Assembly: GCF_900104085.1 (NCBI RefSeq) | Contig: NZ_FNLD01000001.1 | Coordinates: forward strand, 2,028,331 to 2,092,330 | DNA: 64,000 nucleotides | Source of the DNA: Pseudoxanthomonas sp. CF125 | Lineage (GTDB): Bacteria > Pseudomonadota > Gammaproteobacteria > Xanthomonadales > Xanthomonadaceae | Reading direction: 5' to 3' | In this document: positions 1-7,642 of the stretch, in pieces | Numbering within the stretch: position 1 is the stretch's first letter | Layout: each line of letters starts with the position of its first letter | The notes under the pieces: generated by a model | Told to the model about the DNA's origin: nothing | Databases searched by the model: none | What the model saw: only the letters and a program-made list of their open reading frames with translations | Made by a program: the position numbers and the translations under genes

Positions 1-1
1 T

Positions 2-955
2 GTATACGACCGCGGCCCGTACTACGGCGTGATCGATGGCAAGCCCTATTTCATGGTGACCGTTATCGAGCAATCGGCCCGATCCAGCCTGCTGGGTCGT
101 GGATACAGCCACATTGCGGAGTCCCGCAATCGTTGGCTGCTGGAAGGCCAGATTGATGTCGCCGCGCTGCAGACTTGGCAGAAGAACGGCCGCTTATCGC
201 CACGTTTTGCGACCGATGGCGTTTCTGTCTTCCATGAGGCCCAACAAATCAAGGGAGCCGATCCTGCGACCTTCGAGGCGCTCAACACGGAATTATCTAC
301 CGAAGCAAGCGATGATGACAGGCACTCCAAATGGTCCAGGGACGACCAGCATTTGTATTTCGGGAATGAGCCAGTACCGAATGCGAACCCTCACGACCTG
401 CGCTTTATCAACAAGAACCTTTTCGCCAGCAATGGGCGCATATTCGAGCTCGGAATCGGTAGTTCTGAAGTACTGGAGCGACAGGACATGGACGCGTCAT
501 TGCACCCGCTCAATTGGGTTTACAGCGCAGACAAGCGACACGTTTACTTCCGCGGGAGAATCATCGACGGCGCAGACCCCGCTTCATTCCACGTGATGAG
601 GGCTGTGTGTCCCATTCCCGGACATCCGGGGCTGCAATGCCGTGATCCCGGCCGATTCAACGAAGAAAGCACTTCGACCTCGGATCGTTGGTTCGGAAAG
701 AAATCTTTCGGGCAGGACAAGAAGTATGTTTATGTCGACGATGAGATATTGCGCTTCTGGGTAGACGAGGCACATCCTGAGGTTCCAGCAGAGTCCGGCA
801 ATGCGGCCTTGTTTCTTACCGCAGACGATGGAAGTAGGTTCGGCGTCATCACCCGAACACACTTGATTTCAGTTGAAAACGGGCGAGTTCCATCGACCAA
901 ATCGATGAAGTATGAAGATCCTCTGTCAGGGAGAGTAAACGACCTGATTTGGTGA
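2..955 (+). CDS. DKNYY-type hypothetical protein, 5' end outside window
   Basis: The reading frame is open to the window edge; codons from base 2 read V-Y-D-R-G-P-Y-Y-G before the first internal GTG at 29, so the true start lies upstream. The visible 318 residues carry repeated blocks of the form 'D.(K/R).VY.......GADP.SF', for example YSADKRHVYFRGRIIDGADP and GQDKKYVYVDDEIL. This resembles the DKNYY repeat family, which is often envelope-associated and has no known enzymatic role. No catalytic motif is visible. It is convergent with the next gene, 65 bp away. The family assignment rests on motif resemblance and is moderate. Confidence 0.6.
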   Translation, partial: VYDRGPYYGVIDGKPYFMVTVIEQSARSSLLGRGYSHIAESRNRWLLEGQIDVAALQTWQKNGRLSPRFATDGVSVFHEAQQIKGADPATFEALNTELSTEASDDDRHSKWSRDDQHLYFGNEPVPNANPHDLRFINKNLFASNGRIFELGIGSSEVLERQDMDASLHPLNWVYSADKRHVYFRGRIIDGADPASFHVMRAVCPIPGHPGLQCRDPGRFNEESTSTSDRWFGKKSFGQDKKYVYVDDEILRFWVDEAHPEVPAESGNAALFLTADDGSRFGVITRTHLISVENGRVPSTKSMKYEDPLSGRVNDLIW

Positions 956-1020
956 GCCCCCATCGGTCCAGCGTACGATGCGTATCGCCTTTGGCTCGAC
1001 CCATCCTGCGAGTTCTGTAC

Positions 1021-1308
1021 TCAATCGCTGCCCAGCGGAAAAATACCGGTCACCTGGTCGAGCCAGACATGATGCGTTTTCCCGGGATTTTGCAGATCGT
1101 CCAGGCGCAGCAGCGAATTGATCCCCTCCCTTCCCTCCGCATCGCGGAAGGTCTGCACGCTGGGGCGTACCGTCACCACTCCCTTCAGTTTTCTTCCGTC
1201 CGACAAGCTCAGCTCAACGGCGACCGCATCGTTCAATTCCATGATGCGCGACTCGATCAATGCGATCTGCGCCTGATCCGTATGCACTCGTTCGGCGATC
1301 TGCGTCAT
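1021..1308 (-). CDS. DUF3247-type small protein
   Basis: A 95-residue soluble protein starting MTQIAERVHTDQAQIALIES. It has an N-terminal helix, then a beta-rich part (AVAVELSLSDGRKLKGVVTV) and a C-terminal HHVWLDQVTGIFPLGSD. This pattern matches the DUF3247 family found in Xanthomonadaceae, for which I recall a small SM-like beta-barrel fold; the function is unknown. No signal peptide or membrane segment is present. It stands alone between a convergent plus-strand gene and the LytTR regulator, whose stop lies about 120 bp away. The family call comes from memory of the sequence style and is not proven here. Confidence 0.6.
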   Translation of the reverse strand: MTQIAERVHTDQAQIALIESRIMELNDAVAVELSLSDGRKLKGVVTVRPSVQTFRDAEGREGINSLLRLDDLQNPGKTHHVWLDQVTGIFPLGSD

Positions 1309-1425
1309 CCCCGTGCTCCGGCAAGTGGGAAGCGCAGGTTAGATCATGGGTCGTAGCGGAAGGTGAAGGCGCTTCGAAGCGCGTGGGATTCCTCTGCGAC
1401 GGATACGAAGGCGGCGGCTTGGCCG

Positions 1426-2193
1426 CTACATGTTGCGGAACAGGGTCATGAACGGCTGACTGACCGTGAGCGTCTCGGGCCGCGATTTCAGCTTCACCGT
1501 GCCCTTCCCGGTATCGTCGCGCGCGATGGAAGCGATCGCTTTCAGATTGACGATGGTGGAGCGGTGGATCTGCTTGAAGATCGCCGGGTCCAGCACTTCC
1601 AGCAGCTCCCGGATGGGTTTGCGCAACAACGACTCGCCTTCGGCGGTCATCACCACGGTGTACTTGTGGTCGGCCTGGAAGTAGGCGACGTCGTCGACCA
1701 TGATCAACCGCGTGTCCTTGCCCGCGCTGGCGGTGATCCAGACCAGCGGTTCGGTCGCCGCAGGTTGCAGGCGCGCCCCCAATTGCCTGACCAGTGCGGC
1801 CAGCGCATCGGCATCCGGATTGCCTTGCGCGATGCGCGCCTGCAGGCGCTGCACGGTCGCGGCCAGGCGTTCGGGCGCGATGGGCTTGAGCAGATAGTCC
1901 ACGGCGCCCTTGTCGAAGGCGTCGATCGCGTACTGGTCGTAGGCGGTCACGAATACGATCTGCGTCTTCGGGCTGGCTTCGGCGGCCGCGGCAGCGACTT
2001 CAAGGCCGGTCAGGCCGGGCATGCGGATGTCGAGGAAAGCCACCTCCGGCTGATGCTCGGCGATGGCTTCCAGCGCTGCGCCGCCGTCTTCGCATTCGGC
2101 GACGATGCTCAGCCCGGGCCATGCTTCGGAAAGCAGTTTCGACAATTCGTTCCGAAGCAGCTCTTCGTCTTCGGCGATAACGCATTTAAGCAT
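1426..2193 (-). CDS. LytTR-family response regulator
   Basis: A 255-residue two-component regulator. The receiver domain (residues 1-120) shows the acidic pair at E8-D9-E10, the phospho-acceptor Asp55 in FLDIRMPG, and Lys103 in YLLKPIAP. A LytTR DNA-binding domain follows (about 153-255), with IHRSTIVNLKAI and a TLTVSQPFMTLFRNM end. The start is ATG at 2193, preceded by a strong GGGAGGAG ribosome site; a longer frame upstream lies inside the kinase gene. It overlaps the 3' end of the kinase by 8 bp, so the two are translationally coupled and form a cognate pair. Its target genes are not evident from the sequence. Confidence 0.93.
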   Translation of the reverse strand: MLKCVIAEDEELLRNELSKLLSEAWPGLSIVAECEDGGAALEAIAEHQPEVAFLDIRMPGLTGLEVAAAAAEASPKTQIVFVTAYDQYAIDAFDKGAVDYLLKPIAPERLAATVQRLQARIAQGNPDADALAALVRQLGARLQPAATEPLVWITASAGKDTRLIMVDDVAYFQADHKYTVVMTAEGESLLRKPIRELLEVLDPAIFKQIHRSTIVNLKAIASIARDDTGKGTVKLKSRPETLTVSQPFMTLFRNM

Positions 2194-3436
2194 GGTCTCC
2201 TCCCTGCGCGTCGCTGGGAATGTTGATGGTCGCGGCCACACCGCTGGGGAAATTGGCGACGATGGAGAACGAAGCGGCTCCGCCATAGGCCAGGCGCAAA
2301 CGCTCGCGTACGTTCTTCAAACCGATGCCGGTACCGCTGCTTCCCGCATTGAAACCCTGTCCGTCGTCGGCCACCGTGACCGCCAGCATGCCGTCGATAA
2401 TGCGGGCGATGATCCACACCGTGCCGCCGCCCGACTTCGGTTCCAGACCGTGCTTGATCGCATTCTCCACCAGCGTCTGCAGCATCATCGCGGGGAACGG
2501 AATGGATTTCAGCGCATCGGGCACTTCGATCTGCAGGTTGAGGCGCGTGCCCATGCGGATCTTGAGGATTTCCAGATAGGCGCGTGCGCGTTCCAGTTCC
2601 TCCCCCAGCGTGGACAGCGAATCTTCCGTGCGCGGCAACGAATGGCGCAGGTAAGTGATCAGATTGCCCAGCATCTCGTCGGCGCGCGCCGGATCGCTGC
2701 GGGTCAGGTACTGCGCGCTGGCCAGGGTGTTGTAGAGGAAATGCGGTTCCACCTGCGCGTGCAGCAGGCTCAGCTTGGCGACGGTCAGTTCCTTCTCGGT
2801 GACGGTCTGCTGCGCGGCGGCCTGTTCGTTGCGGCGGTGCTCGGCCACGCGGCGGGTGATGGCGCGGGTGATGGCCTCGGCGTTCTCGAGGTTGGTGCCG
2901 TCGTCCACTTTGAACCAGTCGCTCCACGCGCCGCTTTCCGGTTCGCACACCAGGCTTACGCTGCTGGTGCCGTCGCGTGGCGTCACCGTGGCCAGGATCT
3001 GGTTGCGTTTGATGTGGATCCAGTACAGCGGATTGAAGCGGCCCGGGCTCTTGGTGCTGTAGGGATTGAGGCGAGTGACTTTGGAGCGCACCTGCAAGCT
3101 GTCGCGTGCGCTCTCGATCTCTTCCGAACGCGGCAGTTCGCGGACGGCGGCATCGACCAGGTCGAAAGCCTCGCCGGCCTCGAGCGGAATCTCCACCTGG
3201 CGGGAATGGCGATTGGCCAACGTGCCCGGATCGATGCGGCCGGCGATCAGACGGATGCGGCGGATATGGGAGACCGCCCCGGCGATCACGAACCCCAGTG
3301 TTACGACGAACAGGAGGAAGAACAATCCTTCCGGCGCATTGCCGTTGAAGACGCCGTTCCAGACCATCAGCAACAGGATGTACGCGAACGTCCAGGCGGC
3401 GGCGATGCGGAAGACGAAGAAGAAGCTGGTTTTCAC
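2186..3436 (-). CDS. LytS/YehU-type sensor histidine kinase
   Basis: A 416-residue membrane kinase using the GTG at 3436; a GTG at 3481 would add 15 residues and cannot be excluded. Two N-terminal membrane helices (about 3-27 and 37-56) are followed by a cytoplasmic linker. The His_kinase region carries the phospho-acceptor in VEPHFLYNTL (about His232), and the ATPase domain has the N-box ENAIKHGLEP (about Asn325) and a DDGQGFN G-box. This HFLYN arrangement is typical of kinases paired with LytTR regulators. It overlaps the regulator gene, its presumed partner, by 8 bp. The sensory domain is short, so the signal is probably membrane-linked. Confidence 0.9.
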   Translation of the reverse strand: MKTSFFFVFRIAAAWTFAYILLLMVWNGVFNGNAPEGLFFLLFVVTLGFVIAGAVSHIRRIRLIAGRIDPGTLANRHSRQVEIPLEAGEAFDLVDAAVRELPRSEEIESARDSLQVRSKVTRLNPYSTKSPGRFNPLYWIHIKRNQILATVTPRDGTSSVSLVCEPESGAWSDWFKVDDGTNLENAEAITRAITRRVAEHRRNEQAAAQQTVTEKELTVAKLSLLHAQVEPHFLYNTLASAQYLTRSDPARADEMLGNLITYLRHSLPRTEDSLSTLGEELERARAYLEILKIRMGTRLNLQIEVPDALKSIPFPAMMLQTLVENAIKHGLEPKSGGGTVWIIARIIDGMLAVTVADDGQGFNAGSSGTGIGLKNVRERLRLAYGGAASFSIVANFPSGVAATINIPSDAQGGDHA

Positions 3437-3530
3437 GGAAAGTCCCGACGTTCTGGAGTGCGGTGGAGAGTAATCCCCCACCGCGCGCCTGTATTGTCCA
3501 CTGCGACGAAACCCGGGATGCGGCGATGAA

Positions 3531-3557
3531 ACCCGGCAACCCAGGTCATTGCCGGGT
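3531..3557 (-). terminator. weak hairpin terminator after gnd
   Basis: A 9-bp perfect stem (acccggcaa / ttgccgggt) with a 9-base loop lies about 45 bp past the stop of the 6-phosphogluconate dehydrogenase gene and ahead of the kinase gene. Read on the minus strand it is followed only by TTTC, so termination would be weak. It could instead be a processing hairpin. Confidence 0.4.
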
Positions 3558-3601
3558 CCGCTGGCGGCCGGAAAAGGGCTGAAAAGCGCTCCGCAGCGCG
3601 C

Positions 3602-4507
3602 CTATCCCGCCTTGATCTTGTGCCCGCCGAATTCGTTGCGCATGGCCGCCAGCAGCTTGTCCGCGAAAGAATCGCTGTCGCGCGAGCGCAGACGTTCCAG
3701 CAGCGACAGGGTAATGACCGGCGCGGAGACGTTGAGATCGATGGCTTCCGCCGCGGTCCAACGGCCCTCGCCCGAATCTTCCACGTAAGGCGCTATGCCG
3801 GCCAGGCCCGGGTTCTTGCCCAGGGCGTCGGCGGTCAGGTCCAGCAGCCAGGAACGCACCACGCTGCCTTCGCGCCAGATCTCGGCGATCTGGTGCAGGT
3901 CCAGCGCGAAATCGGTCTTGTGCTGCATGATCGCGAAACCCTCGGCATAAGCCTGCATCAGCCCGTATTCGATGCCGTTATGGACCATCTTGGTGAAGTG
4001 CCCGGCGCCGCCGGGCCCCACCCTGCCCCAGCCGTGGTCGGGCGCTGGCGCCAAAGTGGCAAAGATGGGCCGCAACCGTTCCACCGCAGCGGTTTCTCCG
4101 CCGATCATCAGGCTGTAGCCCTCGGCCAGCCCCCACACCCCGCCGCTGGTGCCGCAATCGAGGTAATGCACACCCTGCGCGGCCAGCATCTCGCCGCGGC
4201 GCATGGTGTCTTTGTAAAAGGAATTGCCCCCATCGACCACCACGTCGTCGCGCGAAAGCAATGGCAGCAGTTGCGCCAGGGTATCGTCGACGATCTTTCC
4301 GGCCGGCACCATCAGCCAGAACACGCGCGGTGCGGCAAGCTGGCCGACCAGTTCGGCCAGCGACGCCGCCGGTGAAATGCCTTTGCCGGCGGCCAGCGCG
4401 CGCGCCTCCGGGCTGGGGTCGAACCCGACCGCAGCATGCCCGCCCCGCACCAGCCGTTCTGCCATGTTGGCGCCCATGCGGCCCAGGCCCACCATTCCAA
4501 ATTGCAT
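3602..4507 (-). CDS. gnd: 6-phosphogluconate dehydrogenase (decarboxylating), short type
   Basis: A 301-residue enzyme of the short GndA/YqeC-like class that oxidatively decarboxylates 6-phosphogluconate to ribulose 5-phosphate in the pentose phosphate pathway. The N-terminal Rossmann motif is GMVGLGRMGANMAERL. The substrate loop GTSGGVWGL and the catalytic lysine segment FTKMVHNGIEYG are intact, and the C-terminal helical domain is complete. ATG 4507 is preferred over ATG 4513 because a GAAGGA ribosome site sits 6 bases before it. It is monocistronic, since the next gene upstream begins beyond a 130-bp gap. NAD versus NADP preference cannot be read reliably. Confidence 0.92.
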   Translation of the reverse strand: MQFGMVGLGRMGANMAERLVRGGHAAVGFDPSPEARALAAGKGISPAASLAELVGQLAAPRVFWLMVPAGKIVDDTLAQLLPLLSRDDVVVDGGNSFYKDTMRRGEMLAAQGVHYLDCGTSGGVWGLAEGYSLMIGGETAAVERLRPIFATLAPAPDHGWGRVGPGGAGHFTKMVHNGIEYGLMQAYAEGFAIMQHKTDFALDLHQIAEIWREGSVVRSWLLDLTADALGKNPGLAGIAPYVEDSGEGRWTAAEAIDLNVSAPVITLSLLERLRSRDSDSFADKLLAAMRNEFGGHKIKAG

Positions 4508-4639
4508 ACGCATTCCTTCGTTCCGGGGTTATGCGCATAGCTTCGCATGCCGCTGCCCGAAGATCACCGGCGGCCAGCTGGCCCGAATGAAACGATGAAT
4601 GCCGGCATCGTACGGACCGCGCGGGACGCGGCCCGTGCC

Positions 4640-4858
4640 TCAGTCGCGCACCAGGGTGACCAGTGCGCCGGTATCCAGGATCTGGAAGGTGTCGTTGTCG
4701 ATCCGCCGCAGCGGCCTGCCGTCGTCCAGCGCGTAAGCGGCGGCCCGCTTCGCGTTGGCGTCGTTGTTCCCGTGCGTGGCGCCGGAATGACGGACCACAT
4801 GGACCCGCTGCAGACTGCCGGCCTGATCCTGCGCGAAAAAAGAATGTTCGGCGTTCAT
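4640..4858 (-). CDS. small hypothetical protein (72 aa)
   Basis: It starts MNAEHSFFAQDQAGSLQRVH at ATG 4858, chosen because a GGGAG ribosome site lies 7 bases upstream; a longer frame to 4906 lacks one. It is soluble, with no signal peptide or membrane segment. The C-terminal half (RPLRRIDNDTFQILDTGALV) resembles small domains that hold a short beta-hairpin. No family is recognised. It is followed by gnd and preceded by another small minus-strand gene, and the good ribosome site supports a real gene. Confidence 0.6.
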   Translation of the reverse strand: MNAEHSFFAQDQAGSLQRVHVVRHSGATHGNNDANAKRAAAYALDDGRPLRRIDNDTFQILDTGALVTLVRD

Positions 4859-4949
4859 CTTGTGCTCCCGTATCAGGATGCCCAACCGTACCCGCGCAAA
4901 CCTCATCGCCAGGTGAAAACCCCTTCACCCTAGCGTAACGCGCCGGAAT

Positions 4950-5162
4950 TCAGCCGTGCCGCACGCGCATGACGGTATCGCCCTGCCCTACCTCGACCAA
5001 TACTCCGGTCGAATGGCCGGTCAGCACGTAACGAGTGTGGGCGAGGGTGTTGGCGGAAGCGACCGCGTCTTCCAATTGTTCGAACCAGTCACGGTTTCTG
5101 AGCTCATCGCGCACTTGCCAGCCGTTATAGCTGGCGGTGGTGGTGAACAGTACTCTCTGCAT
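4950..5162 (-). CDS. small hypothetical protein, DUF2188-like pattern (70 aa)
   Basis: ATG 5162 is preceded by a GGAGG ribosome site; the frame upstream of it is not supported. The protein reads MQRVLFTTTASYNGWQVRDE and ends with a VLVEVGQGDTVMRV strand. The layout (aromatic 'W.V' strand, alanine-rich helix, then a short beta pair) is like small DUF2188-type domains, but I would not insist on this. It is cytoplasmic. The neighbouring small gene at 4640 is on the same strand 91 bp downstream, so co-transcription is possible. Confidence 0.6.
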   Translation of the reverse strand: MQRVLFTTTASYNGWQVRDELRNRDWFEQLEDAVASANTLAHTRYVLTGHSTGVLVEVGQGDTVMRVRHG

Positions 5163-5391
5163 TTTTTCCTCCCGCAACGGCATGCAAGCGCAGGCATCGC
5201 GGCTTGCGTTGGCATGTTCGCGCGCGGTTGTTGCAACGGCATGTCCACCCGTTCGTCGGCTGGTAACGGAATTTGGCCGGTGTATGTGCTATTTCCGTTT
5301 TGATTGAGTACAGGGGGGATCGTGAACATCACGATGCCACACGAAATCCTTGAAAAGCGAAGGACACGAGTGCGCATGTGAAGGAGAGACC

Positions 5392-5796
5392 ATGGGTCCG
5401 TTCCTCGATACGCACGTGGCTCCGCAGCAGGTAGCCCTGGACATCGAAGTAGAGCTCGAATACTGGCGGCGCTGCTACCGCAGGATGCCGTTCCATCGCC
5501 AGGGGCTTGCGTACGAAGTCTACGTGCCGGCGATTAAGTTCGCCTACGACTGCTATCTGTACCACCACCGCGACGAATTGAAATTTCTGTTCCCCGCCCT
5601 GAAGGAACGCTACCTGCGGCAATTTCCACTGCCGCAGCGTATCGAATGGCGCTCGGTGGAAAGAATCGTCAAAGCGGTGTGGCAACGGATACAGTCCGGA
5701 GAGCCCTGCCTTGGGTCGCGCAAGATAATGGGCACGCCGCTGCCACCGCCGCGCGCCACGGAAGCGCGCAAAGTCCGCAACGTGGCGCATGCCTGA
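5392..5796 (+). CDS. hypothetical protein (134 aa)
   Basis: It starts at ATG 5392 after an AAGGAG ribosome site; the 14 extra upstream residues in frame are unlikely. The product begins MGPFLDTHVAPQQVALDIEV and is rich in Tyr, Arg and His (YWRRCYRRMPFH, YDCYLYHHRDELKFLFPALK). No signal peptide is present. No family is recognised, but the compact helical character and good ribosome site make it a credible gene. It ends just before a solo MITE end at 5808, so its 3' end may lie near an old insertion point. Confidence 0.6.
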   Translation: MGPFLDTHVAPQQVALDIEVELEYWRRCYRRMPFHRQGLAYEVYVPAIKFAYDCYLYHHRDELKFLFPALKERYLRQFPLPQRIEWRSVERIVKAVWQRIQSGEPCLGSRKIMGTPLPPPRATEARKVRNVAHA

Positions 5797-5807
5797 TCGG
5801 CGCGGGG

Positions 5808-5863
5808 CCTGACCGCCGTGGCGACGCAACGGGACCTATTCCAATAGCGTTAACAGGCCCTAG
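5808..5863 (+). repeat. solo degenerate MITE end (same family as 29332-29602)
   Basis: These 56 bases match the reverse complement of the left end of the 271-bp element at 29332-29602 at about 49 positions. They include the terminal block AATAGCGTTAACAGGCCC and the flanking CTAG. No partner end lies nearby, so this is a truncated or decayed copy. Confidence 0.75.
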
Positions 5864-5928
5864 TATCCTGGCGGGAAAGCGCGCGGCCGGCAGGTCGCGT
5901 ATTCCTCTTTTCCGGCCCGGAGAATGCC

Positions 5929-6438
5929 ATGTCCCTTTCCATGTACCGTCTGTCGATCCCCGCCTTCGTGCGCGGCTTCGGCGTGCTCTCCGCTTATTTG
6001 GACAAAGCCGACGCGCATACGCAGGCCAACGGCCTGGAACCGGAGATACTGGTGCAGGCGCGGCTGTCGCCCGACATGCTGCCGCTGGCCGGCCAGGTGC
6101 AGCGCGCCAGCGATACCTCCAAGAATGCGATCGTGCGTCTGGCCGGCATCCCCGCGCCCAGCTTTCCCGATACCGAAACCACCTTCGCCGAGTTGCGGCA
6201 GCGCATCGGCGACACGCTCGATTTCTTCGCGAGCGTGGAGCCCACCCAACTCGAAGAAAGCGCGGCTCGCGAGGTCGTCCTGAAATTCGGCAAGATGCAG
6301 GCCACGCTCACCGGCGAGGAATACCTGCTGACCTTCGTGCTGCCCAACTTCTATTTCCACCTCGCCACCGCGCACGGCATCCTGCGCCATCAGGGCGTGC
6401 AGATCGGAAAGCTGGATTATCTGGGGCCGTTCGCCTGA
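5929..6438 (+). CDS. DUF1993 family protein (copy 1)
   Basis: A 169-residue protein starting MSLSMYRLSIPAFVRGFGVL, with a GGAG ribosome site 8 bases before the ATG. Conserved marks shared with the second copy at 10822-11337 are ...RL.PDM.PL..QVQ.A.D..KNA.ARLAG, NETTFAEL-like, and the C-terminal FYFH.ATAHGILRHQGV. DUF1993 proteins have a DinB-like four-helix fold and probably bind metal or a small ligand, but their role is unknown. It is cytoplasmic. Downstream, directly after its stop, lies the fossil phage sequence. Confidence 0.88.
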   Translation: MSLSMYRLSIPAFVRGFGVLSAYLDKADAHTQANGLEPEILVQARLSPDMLPLAGQVQRASDTSKNAIVRLAGIPAPSFPDTETTFAELRQRIGDTLDFFASVEPTQLEESAAREVVLKFGKMQATLTGEEYLLTFVLPNFYFHLATAHGILRHQGVQIGKLDYLGPFA

Positions 6439-6479
6439 TCGGAAATATAAAGGGCGATCCGATCATTCTACCGAACGGC

Positions 6480-6983
6480 GCCACGCACGATGCTTACCCC
6501 TTCCGGCCCGGACAGCTGTTCAATCGCGGAAAGTCCAAGGATCAGCGCATCGCCATGGACATCAGCCACGGTGCCCCGGCGAATGGCCGCATGTGCGAAG
6601 ACGGACAGTGGCGATAGATCGTCACGGTTGAAGACGCCGTGGCTGGCGGATACAACCTGTTCGACCTAGACCAGCTGCGCCTGGAGTACAGCGCGGATGA
6701 GTGGGAAAACCTGCTCATGTGCAGATTCATTGACGATAGCGCGTCGATATTCACGCTTTCCTACATGCAGCGTTGCATGGTCGATTCGCAGGAAGAGTGG
6801 AACGCCGCCCACCGTGTGCCACCGCAGCTTCTGGGTATCGTGCCCAAGAACGCGACCGGATTCGGCGGCATGGTGCCGACGGCAAAGGTGTCCGCGAAGA
6901 ATGAGCTGATACCGTTCCAGAACCGATTTCTCGCCTTGAACGATTGGATCGGCGAAGAGGTGATCCGCTTCGACGAGTATTAA
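6480..6983 (+). pseudogene. chimeric remnant of P2-like terminase (gpP) and portal (gpQ) genes
   Basis: One reading frame (third frame of the window) holds two phage fragments. From 6480 to about 6797 it reads like the C-terminal half of a P2-type terminase large subunit: LFNRGKSKDQRIAMDISH, RMCEDGQWR, IVTVEDAVAGG, LRLEYSADEWENLLMC and MQRCMVDSQEEW. From about 6804 it switches to the C-terminal end of a P2-type portal protein: HRVPPQLLGIVPKN, then LNDWIGEEVIRF and a stop. An in-frame TAG at 6615-6617 interrupts the terminase part where family members have Gln. In P2 these genes are divergent, so the head-to-tail fusion needs deletion plus inversion. The open part (6639-6983) could still be translated but is very unlikely to function. 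Confidence 0.82.
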
Positions 6984-7029
6984 CTTGAGGCTCAGGACTC
7001 AACATGTTCTGGCTGACTTCCATAATGTG

Positions 7030-7055
7030 CGAAGAGCCGCATTTACGGCTCTTCG
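7030..7055 (+). terminator. perfect 10-bp hairpin after the phage remnant
   Basis: CGAAGAGCCG and CGGCTCTTCG pair around a 6-base loop, 46 bp after the portal-fragment stop. There is no T-run after it on either strand. It may be the old phage transcript terminator carried along with the portal gene end. Confidence 0.45.
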
Positions 7056-7181
7056 CTCCCACCAAGCAACAATCAGCGATTAGGCTTCCACCGCCTCTCC
7101 CAGCACGGGAGCAATGGTTTACTTAGCAATTCTGGTAAGCAAATAAGCACAACCCCACCCTTGCCCGGGTGAAGCTCAGAT

Positions 7182-7625
7182 TCAATGTTCATCAGTGGGT
7201 GGTACAGGCTGAATCGGTCCTACGGTGCCCCACAAGTCACCGCAGCCGTAGATACAGCCTGGCGATCCCGGATTCGTATAGACGATGCCACCGGCTCCGC
7301 CACTTCCGCCGCCACTGCCACCACCAGTCCAGCTGCTGTAGTAATAGCCTTCCGCAATGAACATGCCAGAAGCCTTGATATAGGTGTACAACGAGCACTT
7401 TGTACCGTTGCAAATAATGACCTGGTTTGGTCGACCTTGGCTGTCGACCCAGCTATCAACGGTTTGGTTGATTACGGTGAAGATGAATTCGTGGGTGCTT
7501 CCTCCAGCGTATCCTGTGCCTACCTCACAGCCTGTTGAGCAGTAAAATCTACCCACGTACTTGGCTAGTGCGACGCCGGAAACCAGCAGAGCCAGAACAA
7601 GAAAAATCTTAGCTTTTGTCTTCAC
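7182..7625 (-). CDS. exported Gly-rich hypothetical protein
   Basis: A 147-residue product from a GTG at 7625 (AAGGA ribosome site). The N-terminus M-K-T-K-A-K-I-F-L-V-L-A-L-L-V-S-G-V-A-L-A is a clear Sec signal peptide. The mature part contains four cysteine-containing patches (FYCSTGCEVG, IICNGTKC, GCIYGCGDLW) and a glycine/serine linker GGGSGGGSGGAGG. Paired cysteines suggest disulfides in the periplasm or outside the cell. No family is recognised. It follows the gene at 7643-8407 by 17 bp, so the two form an operon. Lower GC than most neighbours suggests acquired DNA. Confidence 0.65.
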   Translation of the reverse strand: MKTKAKIFLVLALLVSGVALAKYVGRFYCSTGCEVGTGYAGGSTHEFIFTVINQTVDSWVDSQGRPNQVIICNGTKCSLYTYIKASGMFIAEGYYYSSWTGGGSGGGSGGAGGIVYTNPGSPGCIYGCGDLWGTVGPIQPVPPTDEH

Positions 7626-7642
7626 ACGCAATTCCTTTTTGT

